A stretch of DNA of 64,000 nt, taken from positions 1 to 64,000 of the forward strand of contig SIJG01000004.1 in NCBI GenBank assembly GCA_023374025.1. The letters are read 5' to 3'. The position numbers and the translations under genes were made by a program. Under the pieces are notes generated by a model. The model was not told the origin of the DNA and ran no database searches. It saw nothing but the letters and a program-made list of their open reading frames with translations. Within the stretch, counting starts at the first letter, position 1. Every line of letters begins with the position of its first letter. This document shows positions 9,682-21,400 of the stretch, piece after piece. Origin of the DNA: Heterodera schachtii. Lineage: Eukaryota > Nematoda > Chromadorea > Rhabditida > Heteroderidae.

Positions 9682-10004
9682 GTTATGGGTGTATTTTTGA
9701 AAAAATTTCGGGTCGATTCTTAAGGGTGTATTTTTTTTTTAATTTTAGTCGATTCTTAGGGGTGCATTTTTCGTTTTTATTGCATTTTTGTTAATAATTT
9801 TGGGCAAAATGCCAAAATAGGCAAAAATAGGCTCTTTCAAAATTTTTTAGGCGCTAAAAATAAAAGCCTAGAAAATAGGCACTAATAACTCGAAAAGTAG
9901 CTTAACAACAGCCCAAAAAAACATGTTTTTTGTGCGTTTCAGGCCACGGTGAGCTCAGGAAAAAAAATAGGCTTTTGCCTAAAAATATCATCCCTAGTGA
10001 TGAA

Positions 10005-10431
10005 GTACTAAATTGTGACTTCTAATGTGTACCAAAAACAACAAAACTTTTTTTGCTTGGTCTTTGAAGTATTTTATCATTTTTAAATTTCCGATTCGTC
10101 GTCTTGTCTCATCGGACAATTTTTGTGTTGCTTTATTTTTACAATTATGTACAATAGAACAGACACTGACAAATCAAATCGGATTAGCATTCGGACGGGG
10201 AGTGCCGAAATTAGACCCAATTAAATTTTGTCCGATTCCAAAACATTTATCTAGAAGCTTATTGTTTTTATCGGGGACCGATTTGTTGTGTCCTTTAAAT
10301 GAGAATTTGTGGGGAGGGCATAACCCAAAAAAGTGCCTTTACAATGGTTGCCTGGCAACACAATTAAATGACTTTTACCGGTACACTTTTGCTCTTCTCT
10401 TCCGTCCGTCTAAAATAAGAAAAAAGAAATA
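10005..10431. promoter_or_regulatory. Upstream region of osm-5/IFT88
   Basis: About 430 bp between the transposon nest and the IFT88 start codon. A long frame here (from 10025) has no family resemblance and is probably chance. Ciliary genes of nematodes are normally driven by RFX (DAF-19) X-box sites; I did not identify a convincing one by eye. Confidence 0.3.
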
Positions 10432-13400
10432 ATGATGAACGGAGTTCAAACTTCTCAAGAGAAAGATGATGACCCTTATTCCGAGTTCAATGACTATGAA
10501 CATGCCTACGATTTGTTGGAAGTGAGGGGGCGGGGACGAAGGAGGGGAAGGGAGGGTCATTCATCCATCGAATCTTTTCCCCAAGGATGGTTACGCGGAC
10601 CGTGAGTTTGTTCAGGCGATGGTTCGGTCCAGCCGGGGTCGTCGTAAGGTCCTCCCCTCACCCATTTTCCCATTCACTTTTTCTCCCGTCAAAGACGGCC
10701 TCCATCCTCCGTCCCCCGACCGCTGCCATTGTGCCGCCCGCGCCGTTCGCAATGGGCACTAAACGTGCACTGATGGGCACTTCCACGGGACGGGCCACTG
10801 CTCGTTCGACACTTTTGTCCCGCGCGCGGACCGGCGCCGTTTCGCGCGCTGGGGCAGAACCATCGCGACCGATGACCGCTGTTCGGGGGGCCGGTTACAC
10901 GTCAGCTGGCCGAAGTTTTGCCATGACAATGCCGGAGGAACCGTTCATTTGGCATTTTCAGAAAGTACTTTTGAAGGAGTGGTCCGTGCCAAAACAGAAG
11001 GAGGGGAGGGCACGGAAGAAGGGGGACAGATGGAGAAGGTGAAGAGGCAAGAGGACCAGGCGCTGAAGTTGGTCAGGGAAAGTGTGATGGCCAGCGACGG
11101 GGGCGACCTTAAAAAGGCAAAAACGAAAGGGGGGGGGATTGGAAAGCGAATGATCGGATTTAAAGGCCCTGGATAAAGCCAAGGAAGCGGCACGCAAATG
11201 GCGCGTGGCCGATTCGCTCCGCAAAGCCCAAACGCCAACAGACGCGAACATGGACTTGTCACTGACTGTGCTTCTTTGCTTGGCTCAGCAGGTGCCACTC
11301 ACCGGTCAAAACTTTTGGCCCAACCATTTTCAATCATCAGAAACAAGCGAATAATATGCCATCGGAAGCACTGCAAATTTATTACACACTAATTAAGTGA
11401 AAAAGACTAATTAGCAGCTAATTATTGACCATTTTGCTCATTGTAAAGGGACAAATCATATGTGAATGCAAGTCGACTGAAGGTGAATGTTGGCAATTTG
11501 CACTTCCGCAAGAAGGATTTCAGCAAGGCACTCAAATACTACCGAATGGCACTTGACCAAGTGCCAAAAGTGAGTGTTGCCATTGATAGGGGGTGGGGGT
11601 GTATAATTAGGGGCGATTGAATTGATTAACTGTTTTTATGGAGGACGGGGGAAGGAATTTAATTAATGAAATTAAAATTTAATCAAAGGCACACCAACGG
11701 ATGCGCACTAAAATACTGAACAACATTGGAGTGACGATGGTCAAGCTGGGCAAGTATGAGGACGCACTCGCCACATTCGAGGACTGCTTGGAAGCGGGTG
11801 GCAATTATGGGATGGCACTGAATTCGACACTGACCGTCTTTGGCACACTCTCTTCAAGAAACGGCCCCTTTTCGCTTTTTAGGCGTACTGCTTGAACAGT
11901 GAGGGCAAAATGCGTGAAGCATTTCAACGATTGGTGGACATTAACCCAATGAGAAGGACGGAAGAGATCGGAGAGCAGCAACAGAAGGAGGAGGTGAACA
12001 GTCAGAAGCCGAACGGATTGGACTCGTGCGATAAATGACCATTCATTGGCAGGAAGACGTTTTGGCAGCGCAACTGCTGAACAACGACACATTGGCGGAG
12101 TGGGAAAGGAGGAAAAAGCAGCAGGCAGAACGGACCATTCTATTGGCAGCAAAAATAATTGCCCAATCGATCGGCCCAACGTTCGCTTCGCCCTTCCCCT
12201 TGATCTCCTCACCCCCTCCCCCATGAACAGTTTCTCAGAGGGTTATGCCTGGTGCGTGGAATGCATTCGTCGCTCGGTGTACGCCTCGTTGGCCACTGAG
12301 TTGGAGATGAACAAAGTGGTGGAGCAACTGCGACATGGCCAATTGGACCAGGCGGTGGAGGGACTGCTGGTGTTCAACAACAAAGAGGAGAGCAAAGTGG
12401 CAAGTGCCGCGTCGAACAATTTGGCACTGATCTGTGTTTTGGTGGGTTTGACAAATGGCCGGGGAGGGAAAGCTCCGTCCGGAAATGTTTTGTTCTGCGA
12501 CGCAGCGCGGCGACGACAATTTGGAGGATGCGACGCAATATTGCGAGCAGGCACTCAGCCTGGACAGGTACAACACCAACGCACTGGTCAACCGGGGCAA
12601 CATCCACTTCTGTGCGGGCGAGTTGAAGTTGGCACTGCAAATGTACAGGTGGTGGTGGACGGACACAAAGTTAGCGCGCATTTTGCGAATTCAATTCGAA
12701 CTCAGAGAGGCACTCCAAGTGGACGCCGCAAGCACCGCGGCACTGTTCAACTGCGGACTGACGCACAAGGCACTGAACGAGTGGGAGGAGGCCAAGAAGC
12801 ACTTCTTCAAGCTGAACAGCATGGCCATGCACAACGAACAAGTGCTCGTCCAATTGGCACAAATGTTCGTGGGGGGGGGAAGAATAGGAAAAGGGGCAGT
12901 CGAAGAACAAATAAACGGACTGTTGTTAAGCTACGAACAGCAGGGGAACAGAGCACAGGCCATCGAACTGTACTCCCAAGCTTCTTCGATCAGCCCAACG
13001 GACCCGACCATTTTGGCACGATTGGCCGCCCTTTACGAGGCGGAAGGGGACCGAGCACAGGCATTCCAATGCCATTACGACGTAAGAGGGGCACCCGGCC
13101 GAAGAATGATTAATTAATGGTACAATTCGGACAGAGTTTCCGTTACTTTCCGCCAAACATCGAAGTGATCCGTTGGCTGGGCAATTATTATTTGTACGCC
13201 CAATTTGCGGAAAAGGCGGTCAGCTATTTTGAGAAGGCGGCACTGATGGAGTAAAAGCCAATGGACAGTTCATAAAAGGGATTGGCACAGTTTAGGCCGG
13301 ACAATGTTGAATGGCACTTGCTAATGGCCACCTGTCACCGCCGCGCTGGCAATTTTCAGCGCGCGTTCGAACTTTACAAAGAGACGCACCGCCGCTTCCC

Positions 13401-14112
13401 AAATAATTTCGAATGTTTTAAATCAAATCGAAAAACAGCCAATTGAAAATTGAACTTTTAGGCCTAAAATTTCTGGTGCAGTTGTGCAAAGAATTGCGAA
13501 TGTCCACGGAACAGAAGGAATATTCGGAGAGATTGGAAAGATTGGACAGAATTGGCCAATTGAAGGCACAGCGCGAAACGGACTCAGCCGGAGGCAAAAA
13601 GCAAAGGTGCCGAAAGGGGCGGCAAAATATGGCACAACCCATCAAAAGCCACGAAAACATTTCGACAGACAAATTGCCATCATTTAACAGACAATTCAGT
13701 GGAATGATGAGTCCATCAGATGACGGTGGAACACGCCTTCAGCAATCTTCGAATGGTTTTTGATTGCCTTTAAATGGCATATTATTTTATTACGTCACCC
13801 AAAAAGGAAGTCGGCCGCCTTCGTCACGCCGCGGCACCCCAAACAATGCGCAAAAGGCGCTTCAATTGTTGGAGGGCGAGCAGCACTTCCAGGCAACACG
13901 ACGCAACATCAGTGAGTGTTTTTAAATTGTTTTTATGCAATAACAATTTCGAAACGCAAACAGCGGCCGCGGATTTGGTGTGGAACAGTCCGATGAACGC
14001 CCAAACGGCGATGGCACGGCCAATGACGGGGATAAGACGCGGAGGAACCGCAGGCGAAGAGGACCAATTGATGTTCGAAGGGGACGAGGGGGAGGAACTT
14101 CTGCCCGACTGA
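10432..14112 (+). CDS. osm-5: Intraflagellar transport protein IFT88 / OSM-5 (TPR protein)
   Basis: Nineteen exons (first 10432-10521, then 10586, 10695, 10962, 11166, 11341, 11449, 11689, 11883, 12053, 12231, 12506, 12706, 12931, 13135, 13296, 13462, 13807 and 13964-14112) total 888 codons in consistent phase, close to vertebrate IFT88. Landmarks: DPYSEFNDYEHAYDLLE near the N-terminus, a Ser/Thr/Arg linker with SRPMTAVRGAGYTSAG, a first TPR block (ALKYYRMALDQVP, LNNIGVTMVKLGKYEDAL), EGYAWCVECIRRS, a second TPR block (TNALVNRGNIHFCAGE, AALFNCGLTHKALNEWEEA, LAQIYEQQGNRAQAIELY, YETHRRFPNNFECL-like) and an acidic end GEELLPD. IFT88 is an IFT-B subunit needed to build sensory cilia. The intron after exon 4 (11117-11165) starts with GC, not GT. 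The gene is convergent with OXA1L, 106 bp apart. Confidence 0.96.
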
Positions 14113-14218
14113 TCAGTGATCGGAACGGAACGATCGAAGACCATGACAAATTGCAATTTATCAAAGCAAATAAAACGAAAAAATAGTAATAATTTGCTGG
14201 TGACATTTCTTATTGAGC

Positions 14219-16044
14219 CTATTTTTTAGTCGTTTCGTCCACAATTATGGGCTTGCCACGGCCGGCCTAAAAAAGATGAGGAAAAAACATACAAAAGCAA
14301 AATACGAATCATTTGTCGCATACCCTTTTGAACTGTTCGAGATCCTTCTTCTTCAGAGTTGCAAGACTCGGTGGGGCCATAGAGGCACGGGCTGAAAAAA
14401 AACAAAACAAAATTAAACGTTATAAATCCCCTATAAACCCAGTCCATCCCTCCCCCGTCCATTCCCTCTCTCATTATCTCTTCACCTTGCTGCCAATCTT
14501 CCCGCATCGCCGACAGCCGCATTTTTGGCACTTGTCTCAGTTCCTTTGAAAGAGGTGGTGGCAATTTGAGCAGTTTTTGCACACGTGCCGAACGGAAAAG
14601 CAACGCAAAGGCGAGAGTAATGGTGTTGCTGGTGCACCAATAGAGACAAACTGCCTAATTAATGAGAGAGGATAAGCCATGGGAAGGGATTATGAAAAGG
14701 CACCGATGTGAATTGGTTGGCGGAGACCAAAATGAGCAACGGAAAACCGAAAAGCATAGCGTACTTTACCATCTTCGGCATTTGTAACAGACTGCCCGTC
14801 TCAATGCCGGCCTAAAGACAAAACTCAAGTGAGTGGGACTCCAAAATCCGCAATCCTTGGAAAGTCAGATTTAAAAGTAGAAAAAATTTCCGTTAATTTA
14901 AATGAAAATTTGACCTATTCCACAAATTCTAAGTTTTCTAATCCCAATTTCAGCCCCCCCAACAATGTCTAATGGCTTAATTAGTCAGATTTCCGATTAC
15001 TCTGAACACAAAATGAAGCGACGTGGCGGCAAAGAGTGGCAAAAGCCAATAGGGGTCGCCTACGGTGAGGTCGGTGAACCAAAAGATGCCCCCGTCTTGG
15101 AAGCCGGGGTATTTGGAGTTGGCCAATTTTTTCAGCGCACAAAACATGGTCATAAACACAGCGCCATTCGCAAGCATTAAAGGCAAATTCCGCATCAGTT
15201 TTATTCCCTGGACAAATGAATAAATAAAAAATAAAATGAAAAGTAAGACAAAAGAAACAAAACCTTTTGGTTCATAAAGTCCCTTTGCTCCCACATTATT
15301 TGCATTGCTAAAACAAATATTTACATAATAATTAGGGATGCCAATTATATGGAAATCCAAATTTTTCCTTGACTTTGGGGGTGGGCCTAAAACGCACGAA
15401 ATTGGTCCATATTTATGGCCATATTTCGTGATTTTATATCCATATTTTTGGCATCCCTGATAATAATGAGTCATTCGGTTGACCATTCCCTCCCTCACTT
15501 ACACAATGCGTTGTTTCCCTCCCGCGATGCCTTCTGCATTTTGTCGGTGTATTCCTTCAATTCCGGGGCGTATTTTTGATGAAGGGCCATCATTCTGCGC
15601 ATGTTCACGGGGATTGGAAAGCAAAGCACTCGCAAAGTAACAGTTGCTTAAAATGAACGCCTAGTTATTTAAATTAAAAAAATTCCCCTGGTTTTCCGAC
15701 TCACTGGCAATAATTGTGCCCCACCAGGGAATGTCCAATGTCAAATGTGCGTATTCCATAACCCAACGCATCCAACTCGACGGCTTCCACCATGTCCACA
15801 ATCCCAATTCATCCAGCACACTCTGTCCGTTGCTCAGCATTTCTTCAAGCGACGGCTTATAGATAGGGACCGGAACTTCTGGCACCAATTCGGCTAATCG
15901 GGCGGGCAAATCGCGCAAGAAAATGTCTCGAGTTGACAGACATCGAACATCGGCGAGCGAAGGAGACGGGGAACAGCCGCCACACACAGCAAATTTTAAC
16001 AGAGAGCGGTTGCCAATTCTCAAATATTTAGTGGTCGAATACAT
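14219..16044 (-). CDS. Mitochondrial inner-membrane insertase OXA1L
   Basis: Eight exons (16044-15705, 15646-15503, 15307-15264, 15207-15001, 14811-14704, 14654-14486, 14391-14324, 14266-14219) give 375 residues in phase. An N-terminal Arg/Ser-rich presequence is followed by the YidC/Oxa1 core: LDIPWWGTIIATT, LRVLCFPIPVNMRRM, a cytosolic-type hairpin, GIKLMRNLPLMLANGAVF, FQDGGIFWFTDLTVGDPYW, FGFPLLILVSANQFTSAVCL and YWCTSNTITLAFALLF, then a basic tail ending ETTKK. Oxa1 inserts mitochondrially encoded respiratory subunits. Intron 2 holds a 127-bp transposon. The gene is divergent from the syntaxin gene across 215 bp. Confidence 0.96.
15333..15459. mobile_element. 127-bp hAT-like MITE in OXA1L intron 2
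   Basis: Ends TAGGGATGCC and GGCATCCCTG enclose a short foldback with ATATGGA motifs. ATAATAAT at 15325-15332 and 15460-15467 is a perfect 8-bp duplication. The shortest intact element in the window; its TAGGGATG end groups it with elements E and F. Confidence 0.88.
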
Positions 16045-16259
16045 TTACCTAGCTATTAAAAAAAGCTTTAAGATTCAAGACTCTTGCCTCCTCCGACGAA
16101 AAACTCGTTTAATTTAATTTTGGCATAATGTTATTGTTTTTTAACCAAGTAAAAAAATTTTTACCTTTTTTGTTTTTGGGCTATCAATTTTTCTAACTAA
16201 ATTTAAATACCTAGTTAATTACCTAGATACATGAGCTTATAGCTTATATCATTCAGAGA
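16045..16259. promoter_or_regulatory. Shared 5' region of OXA1L and syntaxin
   Basis: 215 bp of AT-rich DNA between two divergent start codons; the promoters of both genes, or trans-splice acceptor sites, must lie here. AG-containing acceptor-like sequence precedes both ATGs. No TATA box or named motif is clear. Confidence 0.4.
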
Positions 16260-17568
16260 ATGGACCAGAGAAATAATACAGACGCTGTAGTTCAAAAAAT
16301 TTCATTGAACATTCAGCAACTGAGTCAATTCGGTAGGTTAATTTAGTTGTTTCATTATTTCATTTTTTCTTTAGTACAAAATCTGAACCAACTGATTGAG
16401 AAAATTGGCGGAGCCGAGGACAATGAACGGACTCGCAACGCCACGAACGATTTGGTGCACAAAAGCAATGAACTTTCGCACAATACAAACCAAATGCTGA
16501 AGGATTTGATCGAAAGTAGCCAAGAAAATGTAACGGAAATTAAATATTAAATGGACAGTAAGTAAGAAAAGCATTATTTTGTTAAGAGGGCATTGCGAGT
16601 ACAAAGCGAACGGCTGATGAACGACTTTATGGGTACGACGGAGTCGAACTTTTCAAATAAAGAATAATTCAGAATTTGTTTTCCAATGCCTTTGGCCGTT
16701 GTCCAATTGCCAATTATCTAATTGAGTCTCTCTTTTAGCTGTGCTTAATCGTTTACAAGCGTCGAAGCGAAAGGCCGCCGCGCGAGAGAAGACACAGATC
16801 AAAAGTGTGACGGTGGAGGACGAACAGTTGCACGGGCGTATGGGCGCGGACGACCCCATTCAGATGAGACAGTTGCAGCAAAAGCACCGCATGAATTTGG
16901 ACGAAATTCGCGAACGCCAAGAAGTCGAGGGGACCGAAATTTCTTCCAATTGACTCAAAATGGCTTTCCTTAAGGCTCTTTCCGCTTTGGAGCAGGACAT
17001 CGGTGACATTAATCAGATTTTCAAAGACTTGGCCCATTTGGTGCACGACCAAGGCGAAATGGTGGACAGCATTGAGGTTGTTGTTTAAGCTGTAGGACAA
17101 AGGGAGGGCAATGGGAAGAGAGTCACTTTTTAAATAGTGCCGAAATGCATTTAGAAAAGGAAAGGGCAAATTTAAATGCACATTCCAGCAAACAATTAAG
17201 TTAAAACCATAATATTTTCACGTCTGCCCCTATTCCGACGGAAAGCAATTGGCATTCGTTCATCGATTAAAAAAGCAATTAAAAATGATAATTATTCAGG
17301 CGAACATTGAGCACGCCAGCATCCACGTTCAGCAAGCAAACACAAGCGTGGCCCAAGCGGTGCATTACCAAGCGAAGGCACGGCAGAAGAAGCTGATGAT
17401 TTATGTGAGTGAAACTGCGCAATTGAAAAAAACCATGCCAACCAATTAATTTACTAATTGCCTTCCACCGGTGATATTTTCAAATTTAATTTATTTACTT
17501 TTCAGGCTTTTTGCATCTTTGTGCTGCTCGTCCTGTTTCTTGTGCTTTACTTGTGGCTAAATCACTGA
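16260..17568 (+). CDS. Qa-SNARE syntaxin, STX7/STX12 type
   Basis: Seven exons (16260-16332, 16375-16529, 16587-16632, 16739-16923, 16975-17076, 17300-17404, 17506-17568) give 242 residues. The N-terminal half (ISLNIQQLSQF, LNQLIEKIGG, RLMNDFMAVLNRLQ, KRKAAAREK) is the Habc domain typical of endosomal syntaxins. The SNARE motif LEQDIGDINQIFKDLAHLVH is followed by DQGEMVDSIE, with the zero-layer Gln, and continues into ANIEHASIHVQQAN. The protein ends with one transmembrane helix and LYLWLNH, as in STX7. It should act in early/late endosome fusion. Exon 3 boundaries are the least certain. Confidence 0.93.
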
Positions 17569-18447
17569 GAAAGGATTCCAATCGGTGAAATATTTCTTGC
17601 GATTGCCAATGTTTCAGGTTCATTTTTGGAAGCGGTCATATCAAACTTAACACAGAAAAACTACAGACAGAAATGAAAGGGTTTTGCCAATATTTTCCGA
17701 TTGAAAAATAGTCAAAAAGAAAACGCATTGTTACGAGAGAAAAAACTTGACCAAAAAATTAACCGAAACTCGTCACTTTGCTTTCTTGGACCTTTAATTA
17801 TAAGCCATTTGTAATTTGACAGTTTTTATAATGTTTATTCCTTTTATTTCGCCCATTATCTTTTCAATCATTGACTGTGATGGTTTCCTTTTGCTCTGTT
17901 TGAATCTGATGATGATTTAAAGTTTTATTCTCATTTTATATCAATTATAATATATTCATTAAACTTTTTTTATATTCGCAAAAGATTTTTTACATAAATT
18001 ACCTAAATTATTAATTTTTTTTTTCTATTTTTTGTGACTGAACTTTTCGAAATCCCGGGGTGTGAATTATTGCTACCGGTCGGTTAAGTGAAATGAGTGC
18101 GTGCCAATGACGGGCAATGCCATGCCCCCCCCCCCCCCCTATAAAACGTCGTTTTCCATGTGTCCGTTTTCATTTGGCTCTCCCTTTTTCGTCTCTCCTC
18201 CGCTCTCTCCCTCTGTCTTTTTGCTTCTCATCGCTTCCTCTGAATGAATGTGTTTTGATGATTTTGCTTTTGCTTCTGTCCGTCGCTTACCATTCAGTGC
18301 CCTTTCTTTCCATTTCACTTTGTTTTCTTGCAAATGCTGCGCCCATGGGCACGGAATGTCCAATTTGCCAAAGTAATTTATTGGTATTTTTCGGACCGAA
18401 GACACAGCGCCGGGAGAGGGCGATTTGCTGAAAGAGAGGCGAAGTGA
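17569..18447. other. Convergent intergenic region with a poly-C run
   Basis: Between the stop codons of the syntaxin and pde-1 genes. It should carry both 3' UTRs; several AATAAA-like and AT-rich stretches lie at 17900-18010. A run of about 14 C lies near 18125. No further gene is supported. Confidence 0.5.
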
Positions 18448-21400
18448 TCAAACGGACGGAACCGTCGGAATTGCCGAAGCGTACAGATCGGGCGGCAACG
18501 GCGACAGCGAAGTGGCGGACGCACTTCCGTCGTCGGGGCCGCCGCGGTGGGCGCCCGGGGGAAACAGCGAATCGGTGGTCGGCAGGGACACCAGCGGCTC
18601 CACCATTTTGACCAGCATTTCGCCGCAGACGACCATTGTCGGCTGCACAACAAATGTCATCATTAGTGCTAATTAGCGGATCGAATTGAAACGGCGGCGG
18701 AACAGACCTCGACAATGAAGTCGATGAAGCCGATTTGCGAGTCTGCCACGTGAACGGTGTGCCGGTCGCAAAGAGGCGAATAGGGAAGACCCATGGACGC
18801 CTTTTGGGAGAACCGTTAATTAGCTAATTACCACGGGAAAAAATGTGGGCCGAACGAAACGCACCTCCAAGTCGCCTTGGCGGAAGAACTCCTCGAGCAC
18901 ACCCTCAGTCCTCAAAATCAAAAGGCCATTTGTCAATTGGGACAAAAGGGAAGGGAATGGGCGGGGGAAAAGCGGACAAAAAGTATCACTAATTTGAACG
19001 AAATGCCGTATTTCTCCAGGCCCCGTCCGAATTTTTCTGCTAATTATGGGGCTGCCTCTGATCAATCAAACCAAAAACCGACCAGCGATAGTGCAATTCC
19101 CATGGCTTCGATGCGTGTGATCTGAAAAGGGAAGGGCCTTCGATCGGTTCTTTTTCCGTCCCTTTTCACATGTCACACGCGTGCACAATCAGACAAAGCG
19201 CCTTCATTTTGTCAATGCCCTCCGGCAGTGTCAGCATATTTTTCATCGTTTTGATTTGTACAAAATGCGTGGACATATCGGTGGCCAACTGACATTTTGG
19301 GGGCACAAAATCATTAATTTGTTTTGGGTCATTTGATGTTTGGCCAAATGACATTGGCACCGTTCAGCTTAACCATCCTATGGCTAACATTTCGTTTGTT
19401 CCGTCAATGTTTTTGCTTTACCCCCCCCCAACCCCCCCCCCCCTCAAAAACTGACCACAATTTCGATGATCATATTGCGCATTTCCCTGCAAATTGGCAT
19501 TCCGTCCCTTTCCATTTTGCTTTTCCCTCTCTCACCGGTGTTCGTCCCTCGTCAAACGCTCGAAAATGTTTTTATCGTCGTCCTTCATCAGCCGGAACAC
19601 CGAACTGGCGTGGTGATTCTCCAGCACACTTCGGTCATTGTACAGAAGGGCAAAATTGGAACTGAAAAGGGATGAGAATTGGCGCAAATGGACAGACAAA
19701 ATGCCAATTCATTCGGAAGGGGTGGCACAACCGACGGAGGACAAACTGCCGAACATTGGACTCACCCGGATTGGATGTGAAAGTTGTTGGTGTGTCCGGT
19801 ATGCTCGTAGTCGTGGATGAGCGCGCCGAACAACACGGCCAGAATTTCCAAGTCGGTCAGAGTGCTCTACGGCCAATGGAAAAAGCCATCGGCGAAAATG
19901 GCACAAAAAACTCACCGCGAGCCCCGTCTGAGAAAGCATCCAATGCGAAGTTTGAGTAACATCCGCCGCATGGATCTGAAAATAACGAAACGATAAAAGA
20001 ATGGTCGACCGAATCGTTCCGTGTTTTTGCTGCACTGATAAAAATTGTCTGATGGATTGGCCAATTCATTCATTCACTAATTGCCCGGGTTTCGCATTTT
20101 TCTTGACCAATTAAGCCAATTAGACCGAAATGGGCGAGGCAAAATTCAATTTGCACTTTCGTTCATTGATGGACTAACGGAGGGAAAGCAAAGTAAAATT
20201 TTGCCGTGTTGTGGTAGGGATTGTTGTGCTTGGAGTAGCCCAATTCCAACGCGAGCAGAAAGTTCTCCAGCACTTGGACATTTACCTGGAAAAGGGGCGA
20301 AACGGAGGAGGAAAAATATAATAAAAAAGGAAAAAAAGGGAGGGGAAGAAAAAAAGAAAATGGGGAGAGGAGGAAGAGAAGGAGGAGGGAACGAGAAGGA
20401 GGAGGAGGAGAAGAGGAAGAAAGGAGGAGGAGGAGAAAGAGAAGGAGGAGGAAGGGAAGAGGTGGAGGAAGAGAAAGAAAGGAGGAGGAGAAGGAAGGGA
20501 GAAAGAGGAGTGGAAAGAAAGAGGAGAAGGAAGGGAGAAAGAGAAAGGGAAACAGAGGAGGAAGAAGAGGACATATCAACGTCGAGTCCCAACGCACTTT
20601 GAACCGCTCAAAGAACCCGTAACGGTTGAACAGCTCGAAGCCGATGTACTTGAGGGAGTGTCCGTTGGTGGCCTCGTTGAGGTCGAAGGAGTCGAAGTTC
20701 CAATTGTTCACTTGCTAAAGTGGGAGGGAAAATGGCCAAAAAGGAAGAGAAACTGACCCGCAAAAATGGCAAATATTCGTGGGGAATGGGAGCCTAAAAA
20801 AATTGGGATTTTTAATGTTCAAAAAATGTCTGTCCGTTTCGCCCCACTGACCAAAACGGACTGCGTCCGACGGTAAATTCTGAACAAAGTGAATTAATTG
20901 CATGAATGGAACTGACTGATTCTGCTGTTGCCCGTGGGGACAAACTTTTCGAAAAAGATGCCCGTCCGTATGGCATTGGCCACCGATTTGAATTTTGGCT
21001 TTTCCTTCCGCGATTGCACCGTTTGGCGAGTGAATGTCGCCGTCAGCCATTCGCGCACTTCGTCCGGCACCGCCTCTGGCGTGACCTCCGCCAAGTCGTC
21101 GTCCTCGTCGCAAATCCGCCTATACGACAAAGTGCCGAGGGCGGGGAATTATCGGCACATTTGAGACAGTCCCACCGTGTCTCGTCCATGTACGCCGTCT
21201 CAAGCACGAGCGCAGCATATTCGATGTTCCGTTTAAGGTCTTCCAATGACAACTGACCGCCATTAAGCTGGTGAAGAATGTAACGCAATCTGAGGGGGGG
21301 GGGGGAAGCGATTGGATGGCGAACGAAACCCTCTTCAAATGCCATGCCAATGAAAGTGATCGACTATTACCATTAAACAGTGCCTCCAACATTCATTATC

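Larger units (their letters stand above)
8454..9996. mobile_element. hAT-like foldback element F, host of two later insertions
   Basis: Termini TAGGGATGATATTTATAGGC and the complement of GCCTAAAAATATCATCCCTA, with GTGATGAA duplicated perfectly on both sides (8446-8453 and 9997-10004). The 8-bp duplication and TAGGGATG end fit the hAT superfamily. The interior is simple AT-rich sequence with repeated TAGGCACTAAAAA-type motifs and no transposase. It contains element A copy 2 and hAT-like element E. Confidence 0.85.

Noticed and set aside
10025..10432. ORF ending just after the IFT88 start codon
   Set aside because: No family resemblance, AT-rich composition and position upstream of a well-supported start codon; treated as promoter DNA.
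12235..12910. Minus-strand ORFs opposite the TPR exons of osm-5
   Set aside because: Shadows of the GC-rich plus-strand exons, which match IFT88 residue by residue across splice sites.
18378..18715. Alternative minus frames over the last pde-1 exon
   Set aside because: The frame beginning PTMVVCGEML continues the PDE1 catalytic domain in phase; the others are GC-rich shadows.
20081..20711. Long Glu/Arg/Gly-rich and Ser/Pro/Phe-rich frames on both strands
   Set aside because: They are translations of a purine-rich intronic tract; the real exons on either side carry PDE1 motifs and intact splice sites.
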